Assembly (NCBI GenBank): GCA_902635865.1
Contig: CACPPD010000001.1
Span: 62,001-126,000 of the forward strand
Direction: 5' to 3'
Length of the DNA stretch: 64,000 nt
Source of the DNA: an uncultured Pelagibacteraceae bacterium
GTDB lineage: Bacteria; Pseudomonadota; Alphaproteobacteria; Pelagibacterales; Pelagibacteraceae
In this document: positions 8,937-17,378 of the stretch, in pieces
How positions within the stretch are numbered: position 1 is the stretch's first letter
Layout: every line of letters starts with the position of its first letter
Translations under genes and position numbers: made by a program
The notes under the pieces: generated by a model
Database searches by the model: none
Told to the model about the DNA's origin: nothing
The model's input: the letters and a program-made list of their open reading frames with translations, nothing else

Positions 8937-9932
8937 TCAAATATTTCTTTCAATTAAGGATTTTAATAAAAGGATATGATCATCATTATCATTTAAACAA
9001 GGAACCATATCAAAATTTTCTCCTCCGACACTAATAAAACTCTCTTTGCCCTGAATTAAAATTTCCTCCAAAGTTTCGACGCAGTCAGATGAAAAGCCTG
9101 GACAAATTGTAAGAACATTTTTGACTCCTTCTTTAGGTAAGTTTTCAAGAGTCTTATCAGTATATGGTTGAAGCCATTCTTGTGGACCAAATCTTGATTG
9201 AAATGTTGTTTTAATTTTAATTGAACTAAATTTTTCTGAAATAAGTCTTGTCGTTTTATGACAATAACAATGATAAGGATCGCCTTTATCAAAATATTTT
9301 TTTGGTATGCCATGATAAGAGGCTACAATTAGATCTGGCTTCCAATTTATTTCATTAAGTTTTTTGTTAATAGAATTAACGAGTGCATCAATATAAAGGG
9401 GGTCAGATTCATAATGTGGTATTATTTTTAAAGAGGGTTGCCATCTCATTTTCATTAAAGTTCTATAAACTTCATCACAGACTGTTGCTGTTGTGGCAGC
9501 AGCATATTGTGGGTAAAGAGGGAGTATAACTAAATTTTCACAGCCTATTTCATGTAATTTATGAATCTTACTTTTAATACTAGGATTTCCATATCTCATT
9601 GCAAAATCTATAATGATATTTTCTTTAGAAATTGAGTTTGAAATTTTTTCACTCTGCTTTTTTGTATAATAGAGAAGTGGAGACATATTTTTGTCTTTTA
9701 TCCATATTTCCTTATAAGCTTTAGCTGTTTTGGAAGGCCTAAAATTTAAAATAAAAACATTTAAAATTATTTGCCAAATCACAGGATTTACTTCAATAAC
9801 TCTTCTATCAGAAAGAAATTCTTTTAAATATTTTCTTATATCGAGCCAGCGAGTAGAGTCGGGTGTTCCTAAATTAATTATGAGGACACCAGTTTTACCA
9901 AAGTTTACAAGAGGATGATTTTTTTCCATCAT
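8937..9932 (-). CDS. hemH: Ferrochelatase HemH
   Basis: HemH inserts Fe2+ into protoporphyrin IX, the last step of heme synthesis. Family motifs are GVLIINLGTPDS near the N-terminus, LPLYPQYAAATTATV, the catalytic-histidine region SYHGIPKKYFDKGDPY, and CPGFSSDCVETLEEI near the end. The 331 residues are full length. Its start overlaps the end of hemE by 4 bp, so the two are probably co-translated. Cysteines in YHCYCHKT and SDCVETLEE occupy places that hold iron-sulfur ligands in some ferrochelatases; whether a cluster is present is uncertain. Confidence 0.95.
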   Translation of the reverse strand: MMEKNHPLVNFGKTGVLIINLGTPDSTRWLDIRKYLKEFLSDRRVIEVNPVIWQIILNVFILNFRPSKTAKAYKEIWIKDKNMSPLLYYTKKQSEKISNSISKENIIIDFAMRYGNPSIKSKIHKLHEIGCENLVILPLYPQYAAATTATVCDEVYRTLMKMRWQPSLKIIPHYESDPLYIDALVNSINKKLNEINWKPDLIVASYHGIPKKYFDKGDPYHCYCHKTTRLISEKFSSIKIKTTFQSRFGPQEWLQPYTDKTLENLPKEGVKNVLTICPGFSSDCVETLEEILIQGKESFISVGGENFDMVPCLNDNDDHILLLKSLIERNI

Positions 9933-10933
9933 TTAAAATCTTTTACAATTTTAATTAAGTTTTCAACCATTTCTGGATTAGTTTCGGGCAGAATACCATG
10001 ACCGAGATTAAATATATATGGATGATCTCGGAAAATTTCCAAATATTTAGAAGCCTCTTTTTTTAATATTTCTTTGTCTGTTAACAAAATTTTTGGGTCT
10101 AGACCACCTTGTATAGGTATTTTTATATTTGTAAGAATATTTTTTGGATCAACATTATAATCGATGCTAATAGCATCAGGTTTAACAATTTCACAAAATT
10201 CTTTATAATTTTTAATGTCTTTGGGAAAGCATATCACAGGCACATTTAAAGATTTTACATAATTTACTAAATTTAAAGTTGGAGAATAAACATAATTAGG
10301 TAAATCTTTTTCTTCTAATAAGCCTGCCCAACTATCAAAAATTTGAATTATATTTGCACCACTATCAATTTGATTTTTTATGTGAACTTTTAAAAATTTT
10401 TCAATAATTAATAAAATTCTATTTATTAAAAAATCATCCTTAAAAAAATCTTTTTTTAAATTCTTTTTTGGTGATTGTTGGTTAATCATATAAACTAATA
10501 TAGTCCATGGGGCACCAACAAATCCAATAGTGTTTTTGTTGTTTAAAATAGTATTAGAGCTAACTTTTGTTATTGCCTTATATACACGATGTATTTTTTC
10601 TACAAAATCAATTTCATCAATTTTAGCGATTTTATTTAGATTTAATTCTCCTAATTTTGGGCCAAAGTTTTTTTCAAATTCTACCTTTTGACCTAATCCA
10701 TATGGAAGCATTAAAATATCTGAAAAAATTATTGCAGCATCTAGATCAAATCTTTTTAATGGTTGTAGAGTTATTGCTGAAGATAAATCATCATTTAAAC
10801 ACAAATTAATAAAATTAGGATTTTCTTTTCTAATCTCTCTAAATTCTGGTAAATACCTACCAGCTTGTCTCATAATCCATATAGGATTGAACGAAGTATC
10901 TTTGTTAACTACTACTTTGTTTAAAGGTTTCAT
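9929..10933 (-). CDS. hemE: Uroporphyrinogen decarboxylase HemE
   Basis: HemE decarboxylates the four acetate side chains of uroporphyrinogen III to give coproporphyrinogen III. The signature FNPIWIMRQAGRYLPEFR near the N-terminus carries the substrate-binding arginines. The motif GFVGAPWTILVYMI and the C-terminal FNLGHGILPETNPEMV are also diagnostic. At 334 residues it is full length. It is the first gene of the leftward block and flanks the candidate replication origin, as hemE does in Caulobacter and Rickettsia. Confidence 0.96.
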   Translation of the reverse strand: MKPLNKVVVNKDTSFNPIWIMRQAGRYLPEFREIRKENPNFINLCLNDDLSSAITLQPLKRFDLDAAIIFSDILMLPYGLGQKVEFEKNFGPKLGELNLNKIAKIDEIDFVEKIHRVYKAITKVSSNTILNNKNTIGFVGAPWTILVYMINQQSPKKNLKKDFFKDDFLINRILLIIEKFLKVHIKNQIDSGANIIQIFDSWAGLLEEKDLPNYVYSPTLNLVNYVKSLNVPVICFPKDIKNYKEFCEIVKPDAISIDYNVDPKNILTNIKIPIQGGLDPKILLTDKEILKKEASKYLEIFRDHPYIFNLGHGILPETNPEMVENLIKIVKDFK

Positions 10934-10971
10934 AAATAAGTATTATTAATTATTGTAGTTGTAATATATCT

Positions 10972-10980
10972 TGTGAATAA
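10972..10980 (-). promoter_or_regulatory. DnaA box 1
   Basis: TGTGAATAA on the plus strand is TTATTCACA on the minus strand, a full match to the TTATNCACA DnaA-box consensus, within the candidate oriC. Confidence 0.7.
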
Positions 10981-11004
10981 AGGTGATTAATTTTTATAAA
11001 CATT

Positions 11005-11013
11005 ATATTCACA
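11005..11013 (+). promoter_or_regulatory. DnaA box 2 (8 of 9 match)
   Basis: ATATTCACA differs from TTATNCACA only at the first base. It lies between the two perfect boxes and faces the opposite way. Confidence 0.55.
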
Positions 11014-11029
11014 ATTTACCAACATGTTA

Positions 11030-11038
11030 TGTGAATAA
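11030..11038 (-). promoter_or_regulatory. DnaA box 3
   Basis: TGTGAATAA on the plus strand is TTATTCACA on the minus strand, a full consensus match at the edge of the AT-rich segment. A fourth, weak site (TGTGGATTG, 11077-11085, 7 of 9) follows. Confidence 0.7.
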
Positions 11039-11199
11039 AATTGTTTAAAATGAAGCTTTTTTTACCATATTAATTTTGTGGATTGTTTTAACCTATTTAT
11101 TATTAATGTTAATAAATAGTAGTTTTTACAAGGTTATTTTTAGAAATATTAAATTGTGTAATTTAATTAAAATATTAAAAACTTACTAACAGTTTATTC

Positions 11200-12027
11200 A
11201 TGAGTAATACATATCAAATATATTTAATCTCTGACTCAACAGGCGAGACTTTAGATAGAATATTTTTAGCTCTAAAAGCTCAATTTTTAAATATCGAATA
11301 TAAGGTTCATTCTTATTCTTTCACAAGAACAGAAAATCAAATTTTAAAAATTTTAGAAGATGCAGAAAAAAATTCAAACGCAATAATTTTATATACTATT
11401 GTAGATAACAGCCTGGCTAAATATTTAGCAAAAGTAAGTGAAGATAAAAAAATCCCATGTTTTGGCGTTCTCGGCAATTTGATACTAAATTTTTCAAAAA
11501 TCCTTAATCAAAAAGCAACTCACGAACCAAGCGGCCAACATATATTGAATGAAGAGTATTATGATAGAATCGAAGCAATTCAATTTACAATGAACCACGA
11601 TGATGGAAATTTAATTAACGAAGTACAAAAATCAGACATCATCCTTGTGGGAGTAAGCAGAACAAGTAAAACGCCTACATCTATTTACTTAGCCAACAAA
11701 GGTTTTAAAACTTCCAATATTCCTTTGGTAAATGAAAATTCATTACCAGAGGCACTTAAAAAAAATCCAAGAATGACTTGTGTTGTTGGATTAAGCACTG
11801 AGCCAGAAAGATTGGTTGATTTAAGAAAAAATAGAATGACAACTTTAAAAGAAAGAGAAAGCATTCAGTATACAGATTTAGAAAATATTAAAAAAGAGGT
11901 TTTAGAGGCAAAAAAAACATTTCAAAAATATAAATGGCCGCTTATAGATGTTACTAGAAAGTCTGTTGAAGAAACAGCTGCCTCCATAATTAAAATTCAC
12001 GAAATATATTTAAACAATGTTAAATAA
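11200..12027 (+). CDS. ppsR: Pyruvate,phosphate dikinase / PEP synthase regulatory protein (PSRP)
   Basis: PSRP proteins are bifunctional ADP-dependent kinases and Pi-dependent pyrophosphorylases that switch PEP synthase or pyruvate,phosphate dikinase off and on through a threonine. The P-loop GVSRTSKTPTS is at residues 151-161. The start MSNTYQIYLISDSTGETLDR is the family N-terminus. At 275 residues it has normal size. It is the first rightward gene from the candidate oriC, and its end overlaps maf. The target enzyme is not in this window, so dikinase versus synthase cannot be decided here. Confidence 0.9.
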   Translation: MSNTYQIYLISDSTGETLDRIFLALKAQFLNIEYKVHSYSFTRTENQILKILEDAEKNSNAIILYTIVDNSLAKYLAKVSEDKKIPCFGVLGNLILNFSKILNQKATHEPSGQHILNEEYYDRIEAIQFTMNHDDGNLINEVQKSDIILVGVSRTSKTPTSIYLANKGFKTSNIPLVNENSLPEALKKNPRMTCVVGLSTEPERLVDLRKNRMTTLKERESIQYTDLENIKKEVLEAKKTFQKYKWPLIDVTRKSVEETAASIIKIHEIYLNNVK

Positions 12028-12604
12028 AATTATTCTTGCTTCAAAAAGCAAGGTTAGAAAAGATATTTTAGATAAAAATAATATCAAAAGTGATGTTGTG
12101 CCATCAAATGTGGATGAGAATGTAGTTAAAGAGAGTTTAATTAAAGAAAAAGCAACACCAGAAATCATCTCGAAAAATTTAGCAGAGTTAAAAGCAAATA
12201 AAGTTAGCATGAAAAAATCTGATAATATAGTCTTGGGTGCAGACAGCGTTATAGATTTAGACGGTGAACTTATATCAAAACCAAAAAACAGAGAAGATGC
12301 AATGAAGATACTGAAAAAACTAAATGGTAAGTCACATTTTTTAATTAGTTCTGTATGTATTTCAAAAAATGGATCTATGATTTGGAATTATACTGAAAAA
12401 GCAAAATTGACCATGAAGAGTTTTTCTGATGATGAGTTGAAAAATTATTTATCCAGAATATCTGACGAAAGTCTTTATGCATATAATGTTTATCAAATAG
12501 AGGGAGAAGGCAGAAGTTTGTTTGCAAGTATAGAAGGTGACGAAAATACAATTATGGGGCTACCAGTAAAAAAAATTAAGGAGTATATAGACTTATTGAA
12601 ATGA
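12017..12604 (+). CDS. maf: Maf-family nucleoside triphosphate pyrophosphatase
   Basis: Maf proteins hydrolyse non-canonical or particular nucleoside triphosphates (house-cleaning) and were first linked to septum formation. The start LNKIILASKSKVRKDIL matches the family signature (L-A-S-x-S-x-x-R). VLGADSVIDLDGELISKPKN provides the acidic catalytic region. The 195 residues are typical. It overlaps ppsR by 11 bp and aroE by 4 bp, within a tightly packed run. Substrate preference cannot be inferred. Confidence 0.9.
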   Translation: MLNKIILASKSKVRKDILDKNNIKSDVVPSNVDENVVKESLIKEKATPEIISKNLAELKANKVSMKKSDNIVLGADSVIDLDGELISKPKNREDAMKILKKLNGKSHFLISSVCISKNGSMIWNYTEKAKLTMKSFSDDELKNYLSRISDESLYAYNVYQIEGEGRSLFASIEGDENTIMGLPVKKIKEYIDLLK

Positions 12605-13395
12605 AAAATTATTTTGTAATTGGTAATCCTATTGACCATTCATTATCTCCAAAACTTCATAATTTTTGGATGAAAAAAAATAATATTGGGGCATTTTATG
12701 ATAAAAAAAAACTTGAAGAAAACGATATTGAAAGTTTTATACAACAAATTAAAGTTGGAGATATAACAGGTTTAAATGTAACTGTACCATTTAAAAAAAA
12801 AGTAATTCCTTTTTTAGATAAGTTAAGCCCAGAGGCTGAACAAACACATTCTGTTAATACTATAATTTTGCAAAATAACAGACTTATTGGTTACAACACT
12901 GATATTGGGGGTTTTACGAATGCGTTAAAAAGTTTAAATTTTGACTCAAAAGGTAAAAAAATTTTTATTTTAGGTGCTGGAGGTGTGGTTCCTTCAATAA
13001 TTTTTGCCTTAAACAAAATGGAGGCATCGGAAATAACTATAAGCAATAGGACCAGAAAAAAAGCAGAAGATTTAAAGCTTCAATTCAGTAATATTAAGAT
13101 TGAGGAGTGGGGGAATGTTTATGACTTTGATCTAATAATAAATGCGACAAGCTTAGGTTTAAATAATGAGGATATTGACTTAGATTTTTCAAAAATTGAT
13201 AATAATAAATTATTTTTCGATGTTATTTACAATCCAATCGAAACAAATTTTTTAAAAACGGGAAAAAAACTTGGCAACCAAACAGAAAATGGGAGATTAA
13301 TGTTTGTTTACCAGGCAGCAGAAGCATTTGAGTTGTGGCATGGGATAAAGCCAGAAATAGATAACAAAGTAATTAAGTTGTTAGAAAATGATTAG
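12601..13395 (+). CDS. aroE: Shikimate dehydrogenase AroE
   Basis: AroE reduces 3-dehydroshikimate to shikimate with NADPH. The substrate motif GNPIDHSLSPKLHN and the catalytic-lysine motif NVTVPFKKKVIP are both present. The nucleotide-binding motif is ILGAGGVVPSI, with NRTRKKAEDL after it as in NADP-using members. At 264 residues it is full length. It overlaps maf by 4 bp and coaE by 8 bp. Confidence 0.95.
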   Translation: MKNYFVIGNPIDHSLSPKLHNFWMKKNNIGAFYDKKKLEENDIESFIQQIKVGDITGLNVTVPFKKKVIPFLDKLSPEAEQTHSVNTIILQNNRLIGYNTDIGGFTNALKSLNFDSKGKKIFILGAGGVVPSIIFALNKMEASEITISNRTRKKAEDLKLQFSNIKIEEWGNVYDFDLIINATSLGLNNEDIDLDFSKIDNNKLFFDVIYNPIETNFLKTGKKLGNQTENGRLMFVYQAAEAFELWHGIKPEIDNKVIKLLEND

Positions 13396-13957
13396 AATAG
13401 GAATTTTGGGTGATATAGGCTCAGGAAAGACCTATGTAGCAAACAATTTTGGTTACCCCGTATTTAATGCAGATTACGAGGTATCAGAACTTTACAAAAA
13501 AAATAAAAAAATTTTTAGAAAGCTAAATAAAATATTGCCAAAACACATATTTAGATTTCCAATTGATAAGAATAAAATTTCAAAAGCAATATTAACTAAT
13601 CCAAATAATTTGAATAAAATAATTAATATTGTGCACCACGAGATTAGAAAAAAAATGAGAATATTTTTAAAAAAAAATAAAAATAAAAAAATTGTAATTT
13701 TAGATATCCCACTTTTGTTAGAAAATAAAATTTATACTAAAAAAGATGTATTGGTTTTTGTTGCTTCCAAAAAGAAGGATGTTGAAAAAAGATTACTTAA
13801 GAGAAAAAATTTCAACCGCAAGTTATTTAACAAATTTAAAAAGATACAGTTTTCATCTAATTACAAAAAAAATAAGGCTCATTTTATAATTAAAAATGAC
13901 TTTAAAAAACAAACTGTTAAAAATGAAGTAAAAAATATTTTAAGTAAAATTTTATAA
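13388..13957 (+). CDS. coaE: Dephospho-CoA kinase CoaE
   Basis: CoaE phosphorylates the ribose 3'-hydroxyl of dephospho-CoA, the last step of CoA synthesis. The P-loop GDIGSGKTYVA lies near the start. The family segments FNADYEVSELY and VILDIPLLLENKIY (with the LLFE-like motif) are recognisable. At 189 residues it is slightly short, with a very lysine-rich C-terminal half. It overlaps aroE by 8 bp and directly abuts dnaQ. Confidence 0.9.
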   Translation: MIRIGILGDIGSGKTYVANNFGYPVFNADYEVSELYKKNKKIFRKLNKILPKHIFRFPIDKNKISKAILTNPNNLNKIINIVHHEIRKKMRIFLKKNKNKKIVILDIPLLLENKIYTKKDVLVFVASKKKDVEKRLLKRKNFNRKLFNKFKKIQFSSNYKKNKAHFIIKNDFKKQTVKNEVKNILSKIL

Positions 13958-14620
13958 ATGAAAGAAATAGTTTTAGATACAGAGACAACAGGTATCTCGG
14001 TTAAAGATGGACATAGAATAGTTGAAATAGGATGCATAGAGCTAGACAATTTAATTCCAACAAAAAACAAATTTCACTGTTATCTAAATCCAGAAAGAAA
14101 AGTATCAGAGGAAGCCTTAAAAGTTCATGGATATTCAGATAGTTTCTTATCTGGGCAGAAAAAATTTATTGATATAAGTGAAGAATTTTTAGGATTTATA
14201 AATAATAAAAGACTGATAATTCACAATGCTGAGTTTGATTTATCTCATTTAAATAACGAATTAAAATTAATTGGTAAAGATAAAATTGATAATGAAATTA
14301 AAGATACATTAGTTTTAGCAAGAGATAAATATCCCGGATCTCAAGTGAGCTTAGATGCATTGTGTAGAAGATATAGGATAGATAATTCAAGGAGAACTAA
14401 ACATACAGCGCTAATCGATTGTCATTTACTTGCTAAAGTTTATATAAATTTAATAGATCAAAAGGAACCACAGTTAAATTTTAAAAATAGTTACAATGAA
14501 GCAGGATCAAAAAATATTGATGAGATACCTTATTTTAAAAAAATAATTAAACCTACCACCATTGAGTTAGAAAAACACAATGAATATTTAAAAAATAAAC
14601 TTAAAAAGAATTTTTTTTAA
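13958..14620 (+). CDS. dnaQ: DNA polymerase III epsilon subunit DnaQ
   Basis: DnaQ is the 3'-5' proofreading exonuclease of the replicative polymerase. Exo I is VLDTETTGI (Asp7 and Glu9), Exo II is HNAEFDLSHLNNEL and Exo III-epsilon is HTALIDCHLLAKVY. The C-terminal tail (about 175-220) would bind the alpha subunit. At 220 residues it is near the usual 230-240. The stop shares the tetranucleotide TTAA with the stop of the convergent secB. Confidence 0.93.
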   Translation: MKEIVLDTETTGISVKDGHRIVEIGCIELDNLIPTKNKFHCYLNPERKVSEEALKVHGYSDSFLSGQKKFIDISEEFLGFINNKRLIIHNAEFDLSHLNNELKLIGKDKIDNEIKDTLVLARDKYPGSQVSLDALCRRYRIDNSRRTKHTALIDCHLLAKVYINLIDQKEPQLNFKNSYNEAGSKNIDEIPYFKKIIKPTTIELEKHNEYLKNKLKKNFF

Positions 14621-15049
14621 TTTAATCTTTGAGCATATAGTTCCTCAAAGTTCACTTTTTTATCGAATTTAACTTCTGGAAATCCGCAATTATGTATTAA
14701 ATCTAAAAGAGATTTTTCTAAATCTGGATAAATAGCTGTCTGTACGTCACATAATATTATTTTTTCTAATTCTTTTTTTTTGTTTTATTTCATCCAGTAT
14801 TTGTATTACCGTTGCAAAATTAATTTCAAAATGTGATTTCTTTTTTTTTTTATCTTTTTCCTCAAATTTTAACAAAGTATTTATCTCAATCATTTTATTT
14901 TTTAGAGGTTTTGTGTTGATATCGATATTTAAATGATAATTGGCAATATGATCTTTAACAAATATAAAAGTCTCTATATCAGGAGTTTCTCCCGATATAT
15001 CTTTAATGTATTTACTTAAAATTTTATATTTTTCTTTCATTGTCATCAT
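14617..15049 (-). CDS. secB: Protein-export chaperone SecB, frameshifted in this sequence
   Basis: SecB keeps preproteins unfolded and delivers them to SecA. The N-terminal frame gives MKEKYKILSKYIKDISGETP and HFEINFATVIQILDEI, clear SecB segments, then runs into a stop. The second frame continues CDVQTAIYPDLEKSLLDLIH and ends NFEELYAQRLN, the expected SecB C-terminus. The break lies at a run of nine A (minus strand, about 14773-14781); eight would restore one frame of about 140 residues. A sequencing or assembly error is most likely, with transcript slippage possible. The start (15049 or the ATG at 15040) overlaps fxsA. Confidence 0.85.
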
Positions 15050-15449
15050 CTATATCTTTAAAATCTCCATCTATATAATCTTTTTTAAAATCTTCTTTTT
15101 TTTTAAATTTTTTTGCAATTTTTCCAAAAATAAATTTTCGACTAATCGGGAAAATTAATAAGAATCCAACTACATCAGTAGCAAATCCTGGAATAATTAA
15201 TAGCAATGCAGCGAAAGCAATTGCGGCTCCTGAAATCACTTCGTAAGTTGGAGTTTCATTTTTGCTTAATTGCAGAAAACCTGATTTAAGGGTGTTTAAT
15301 CCTTCATATTTTGCATAATACACACCAACTATTGCGGTTGTAAAAATAAGCAAAATAGTTGTTAAAGCTCCTATTTCTGTGCCAATTTTAATTAAAATAT
15401 AAATTTCAATTGCTGGTACTAAAATTATTGTTAGTAATATTGAGTTCAT
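15024..15449 (-). CDS. fxsA: FxsA-family membrane protein
   Basis: FxsA is an inner-membrane protein known for relieving F-exclusion of phage T7 in E. coli; its normal role is unclear. The family start LTIILVPAIEIYILIKIGTE and the segment GAAIAFAALLLIIPGFATD match well. Two or three hydrophobic segments precede a charged, Asp/Lys-rich cytoplasmic tail. At 141 residues the length is normal. Its end overlaps the start of secB. Confidence 0.88.
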   Translation of the reverse strand: MNSILLTIILVPAIEIYILIKIGTEIGALTTILLIFTTAIVGVYYAKYEGLNTLKSGFLQLSKNETPTYEVISGAAIAFAALLLIIPGFATDVVGFLLIFPISRKFIFGKIAKKFKKKEDFKKDYIDGDFKDIDDDNERKI

Positions 15450-15507
15450 TTGTCCTTAATCTAAATTGCTAGTTGAAATTAATCAACAGAGTAATTACTA
15501 TCGGATT

Positions 15508-16104
15508 ATGAGCTATAGTTTTGAATACATCGACATTATTTTATTGGCCATGATAGCGGGTTTTATTTTCTTAAGATTAAGAGGAATACTTGGTAAAAGA
15601 ACTGGATTTGGTGGTAAAGCACCCTCGCAGCTTAAAGAGGTTTTAAAAACAGTTAATCAAGATCAGTTAATAAAAAGAACTGATAAATTTGATGATGATG
15701 CACAAAAGGAATTTTTAAAAGGTGCAAAAATTGCCTACGAGACAGTAATTACTGACTTTAGTGACAATGATAACAAAATAACAACTAGCAGATCTCTTCT
15801 TAACAATAAAATTTATGATCAGTTCAATCAAGCTCTTAAAGAAAGAAGTTCAAGAGGCCATTATGCTGAAATAACTTTTATTGGAGTTAATTCAGCTAAA
15901 ATAAAAGAACATAAAAAAATAGGCAAAATACTAAATGTTACAGTTGATTTTATAGCAGAGGTAATAACATGCATTAGAGATAAAGATAAAAAAATTATTT
16001 CTGGAGATCCAGAAAAAATAAAAAAAATTTATGACACGTGGGTATTTTCAAGAGATATAACTTCTACAAATCCTAATTGGCAACTTGTTAATATATTAAC
16101 ATAA
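15508..16104 (+). CDS. Tim44/TimA-like domain membrane-associated protein
   Basis: The 198-residue protein begins with one membrane helix (IDIILLAMIAGFIFLRLRGILG), a basic Gly-rich link with KRTGFGGK, and a C-terminal domain resembling the mitochondrial Tim44 C-terminal fold (EFLKGAKIAYETVITDF; DKKIISGDPEKIKKIYDTW; NPNWQLVNI). Alphaproteobacterial homologues are thought to act in membrane protein assembly, but the role is not settled. I chose the ATG at 15508; an upstream TTG (15466) would add 14 residues unlike the family. The gene is divergent from fxsA and followed at once by the Smr gene. Confidence 0.85.
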   Translation: MSYSFEYIDIILLAMIAGFIFLRLRGILGKRTGFGGKAPSQLKEVLKTVNQDQLIKRTDKFDDDAQKEFLKGAKIAYETVITDFSDNDNKITTSRSLLNNKIYDQFNQALKERSSRGHYAEITFIGVNSAKIKEHKKIGKILNVTVDFIAEVITCIRDKDKKIISGDPEKIKKIYDTWVFSRDITSTNPNWQLVNILT

Positions 16105-16521
16105 TTGAGTAAAAATATTTCAGATAAAGATAAAAAAGATTGGAACAAATTTATTAACAGCACTGAAAAGCTACCTAATAAAGATCACGAAGGTAAAAAA
16201 AAAAATAAATTTAAAACAAGATCCATTGATTTGCATGGCTTTACTTTATCTGCAGCCAACAAAGCTGTAGAGAATTTAATTATTAACGCACATTTAGAAA
16301 AAGTTAATAAATTAATTGTTGTTACAGGTAAAGGTCTTCATTCTGAAAATAAAAAAAACCCATACGTATCAAAAGATCTCGGAATTTTGAAATATTCAGT
16401 TCCGGACTTTATTACTAAAAATAAAAGTTTAATGAGTTTAATTAACGAGATAACAGATGCTAAAATTGAAGATGGTGGTTCTGGAGCATTTTATATATAT
16501 TTAAAAAAAAATGAATCGTAA
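16105..16521 (+). CDS. Smr-domain protein
   Basis: The 138-residue protein carries a stand-alone Smr domain: SIDLHGFTLSAANKAVENLI, LIVVTGKGLHSE and GSGAFYIYLKK. Small Smr proteins are often nucleases or rescue factors acting on RNA or DNA, but substrates vary. A lysine-rich N-terminal segment (1-45) precedes the domain. Translation most likely starts at a TTG directly after the Tim44-like stop, as no in-frame ATG lies before the domain. The two genes are conserved neighbours in Alphaproteobacteria. Confidence 0.85.
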   Translation: MSKNISDKDKKDWNKFINSTEKLPNKDHEGKKKNKFKTRSIDLHGFTLSAANKAVENLIINAHLEKVNKLIVVTGKGLHSENKKNPYVSKDLGILKYSVPDFITKNKSLMSLINEITDAKIEDGGSGAFYIYLKKNES

Positions 16522-16535
16522 TCTAAACCAAAATA

Positions 16536-17378
16536 ATGATTATCTGGTTGGCTTCTTATCCTAAAAGTGGAAACACTTTACTTAGATCAATTTTAGCAAC
16601 CTATTTCTTTTCTGATGATGGTATTTTTAGTTTTGATCATCTTTATAAAATTGGACAGTTTCCTTCAATTGATTTTTTCAAAAAAGCTGGGGTTGATATC
16701 TCTAAAAGAGAAGAAATCTTTAAAAATTATATCTTAGCTCAGAAACAACTAAATCAAGAAAATAATAATAAATTAAAATTTTTCAAAACTCACAGTTGTT
16801 TTTTTTCTAATGAAAATTCAAGTTTTTCAAATTTAGAAAATACTCTTGGCGCAATTTATATTGTAAGAGATCCAAGAAACGTTGTGACATCTATGGCCCA
16901 TCATTATCAGTTAACTGAAAAAGAAGCGTTAAAGAGAATGAATGATAAGAATTCTTTTATTGCAAAAACAGAAACACATGCTGATATTTTTTTATCTTCA
17001 TGGAATTTAAATTATCAGTCTTGGAAAAAGTTAAAGGATAAGGTTCTATTAATCAAATATGAGGACTTAATCTCTCAAAAGAAAGCAACTTTAAAAAAAA
17101 TTTTTGAATATTTCATAAAATTAGGAATGAAAGAATCTTCTTTTGATAATATCAAATTAGAAAAAGCTATTGAAACTACAGAATTTGAAAAAATGAAGAA
17201 ACTTGAAAAAAATGTAGAATTTACTGAGGCTGTTGTTGACAAAAAAACAGGTCGAAGAAAACCTTTTTTTAATCTTGGTCCAAAAAATCAATGGGAGAAA
17301 ATTCTGGATAGGGAAGTTAAAGAAAGTATCGAAAAAGATTTCAAAAATGAAATGCAGGAATTGGGGTATTTATTATAA
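16536..17378 (+). CDS. Sulfotransferase-domain protein (paralogue 1)
   Basis: The 280-residue protein has the PAPS-binding 5'-phosphosulfate loop [17 protein letters not shown] at its N-terminus and the 3'-phosphate motif [19 protein letters not shown] in the middle. The C-terminal [12 protein letters not shown] resembles the sulfotransferase RKGxxGDWK-type motif. It should transfer sulfate from PAPS to an unknown hydroxyl or amino acceptor, perhaps a surface glycan (inference). It is a clear paralogue of the protein at 29067-29918, sharing [18 protein letters not shown] and the C-terminal motif. Its end overlaps convergent hslU by 6 bp. Confidence 0.86.
   Translation: MIIWLASYPKSGNTLLRSILATYFFSDDGIFSFDHLYKIGQFPSIDFFKKAGVDISKREEIFKNYILAQKQLNQENNNKLKFFKTHSCFFSNENSSFSNLENTLGAIYIVRDPRNVVTSMAHHYQLTEKEALKRMNDKNSFIAKTETHADIFLSSWNLNYQSWKKLKDKVLLIKYEDLISQKKATLKKIFEYFIKLGMKESSFDNIKLEKAIETTEFEKMKKLEKNVEFTEAVVDKKTGRRKPFFNLGPKNQWEKILDREVKESIEKDFKNEMQELGYLL

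Larger units (their letters stand above)
10934..11199. other. oriC: Candidate chromosomal replication origin (oriC)
   Basis: This 266-bp gap lies between divergent hemE and ppsR and is the longest stretch in the window with neither a protein nor an RNA gene. It holds two perfect TTATTCACA-type DnaA boxes on the minus strand and one 8/9 match on the plus strand, all within 67 bp. About 160 bp of very AT-rich DNA follows and could be an unwinding element. Every gene to its left reads leftward and the nearest genes to its right read rightward, matching bidirectional replication. Caulobacter and Rickettsia origins also lie next to hemE, and parA, parB and parS are within 11 kb. No clear CtrA-type TTAA-N7-TTAA site was seen. 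Confidence 0.75.

Noticed and set aside
9056-9313. Same-strand alternative frame inside hemH
   Set aside because: Overlaps conserved ferrochelatase motifs in the true frame; no start context or domain.
11100-11199. TTAA repeats as CtrA-binding sites in the oriC region
   Set aside because: No pair has the TTAA-N7-TTAA spacing; TTAA is frequent by chance in such AT-rich DNA.
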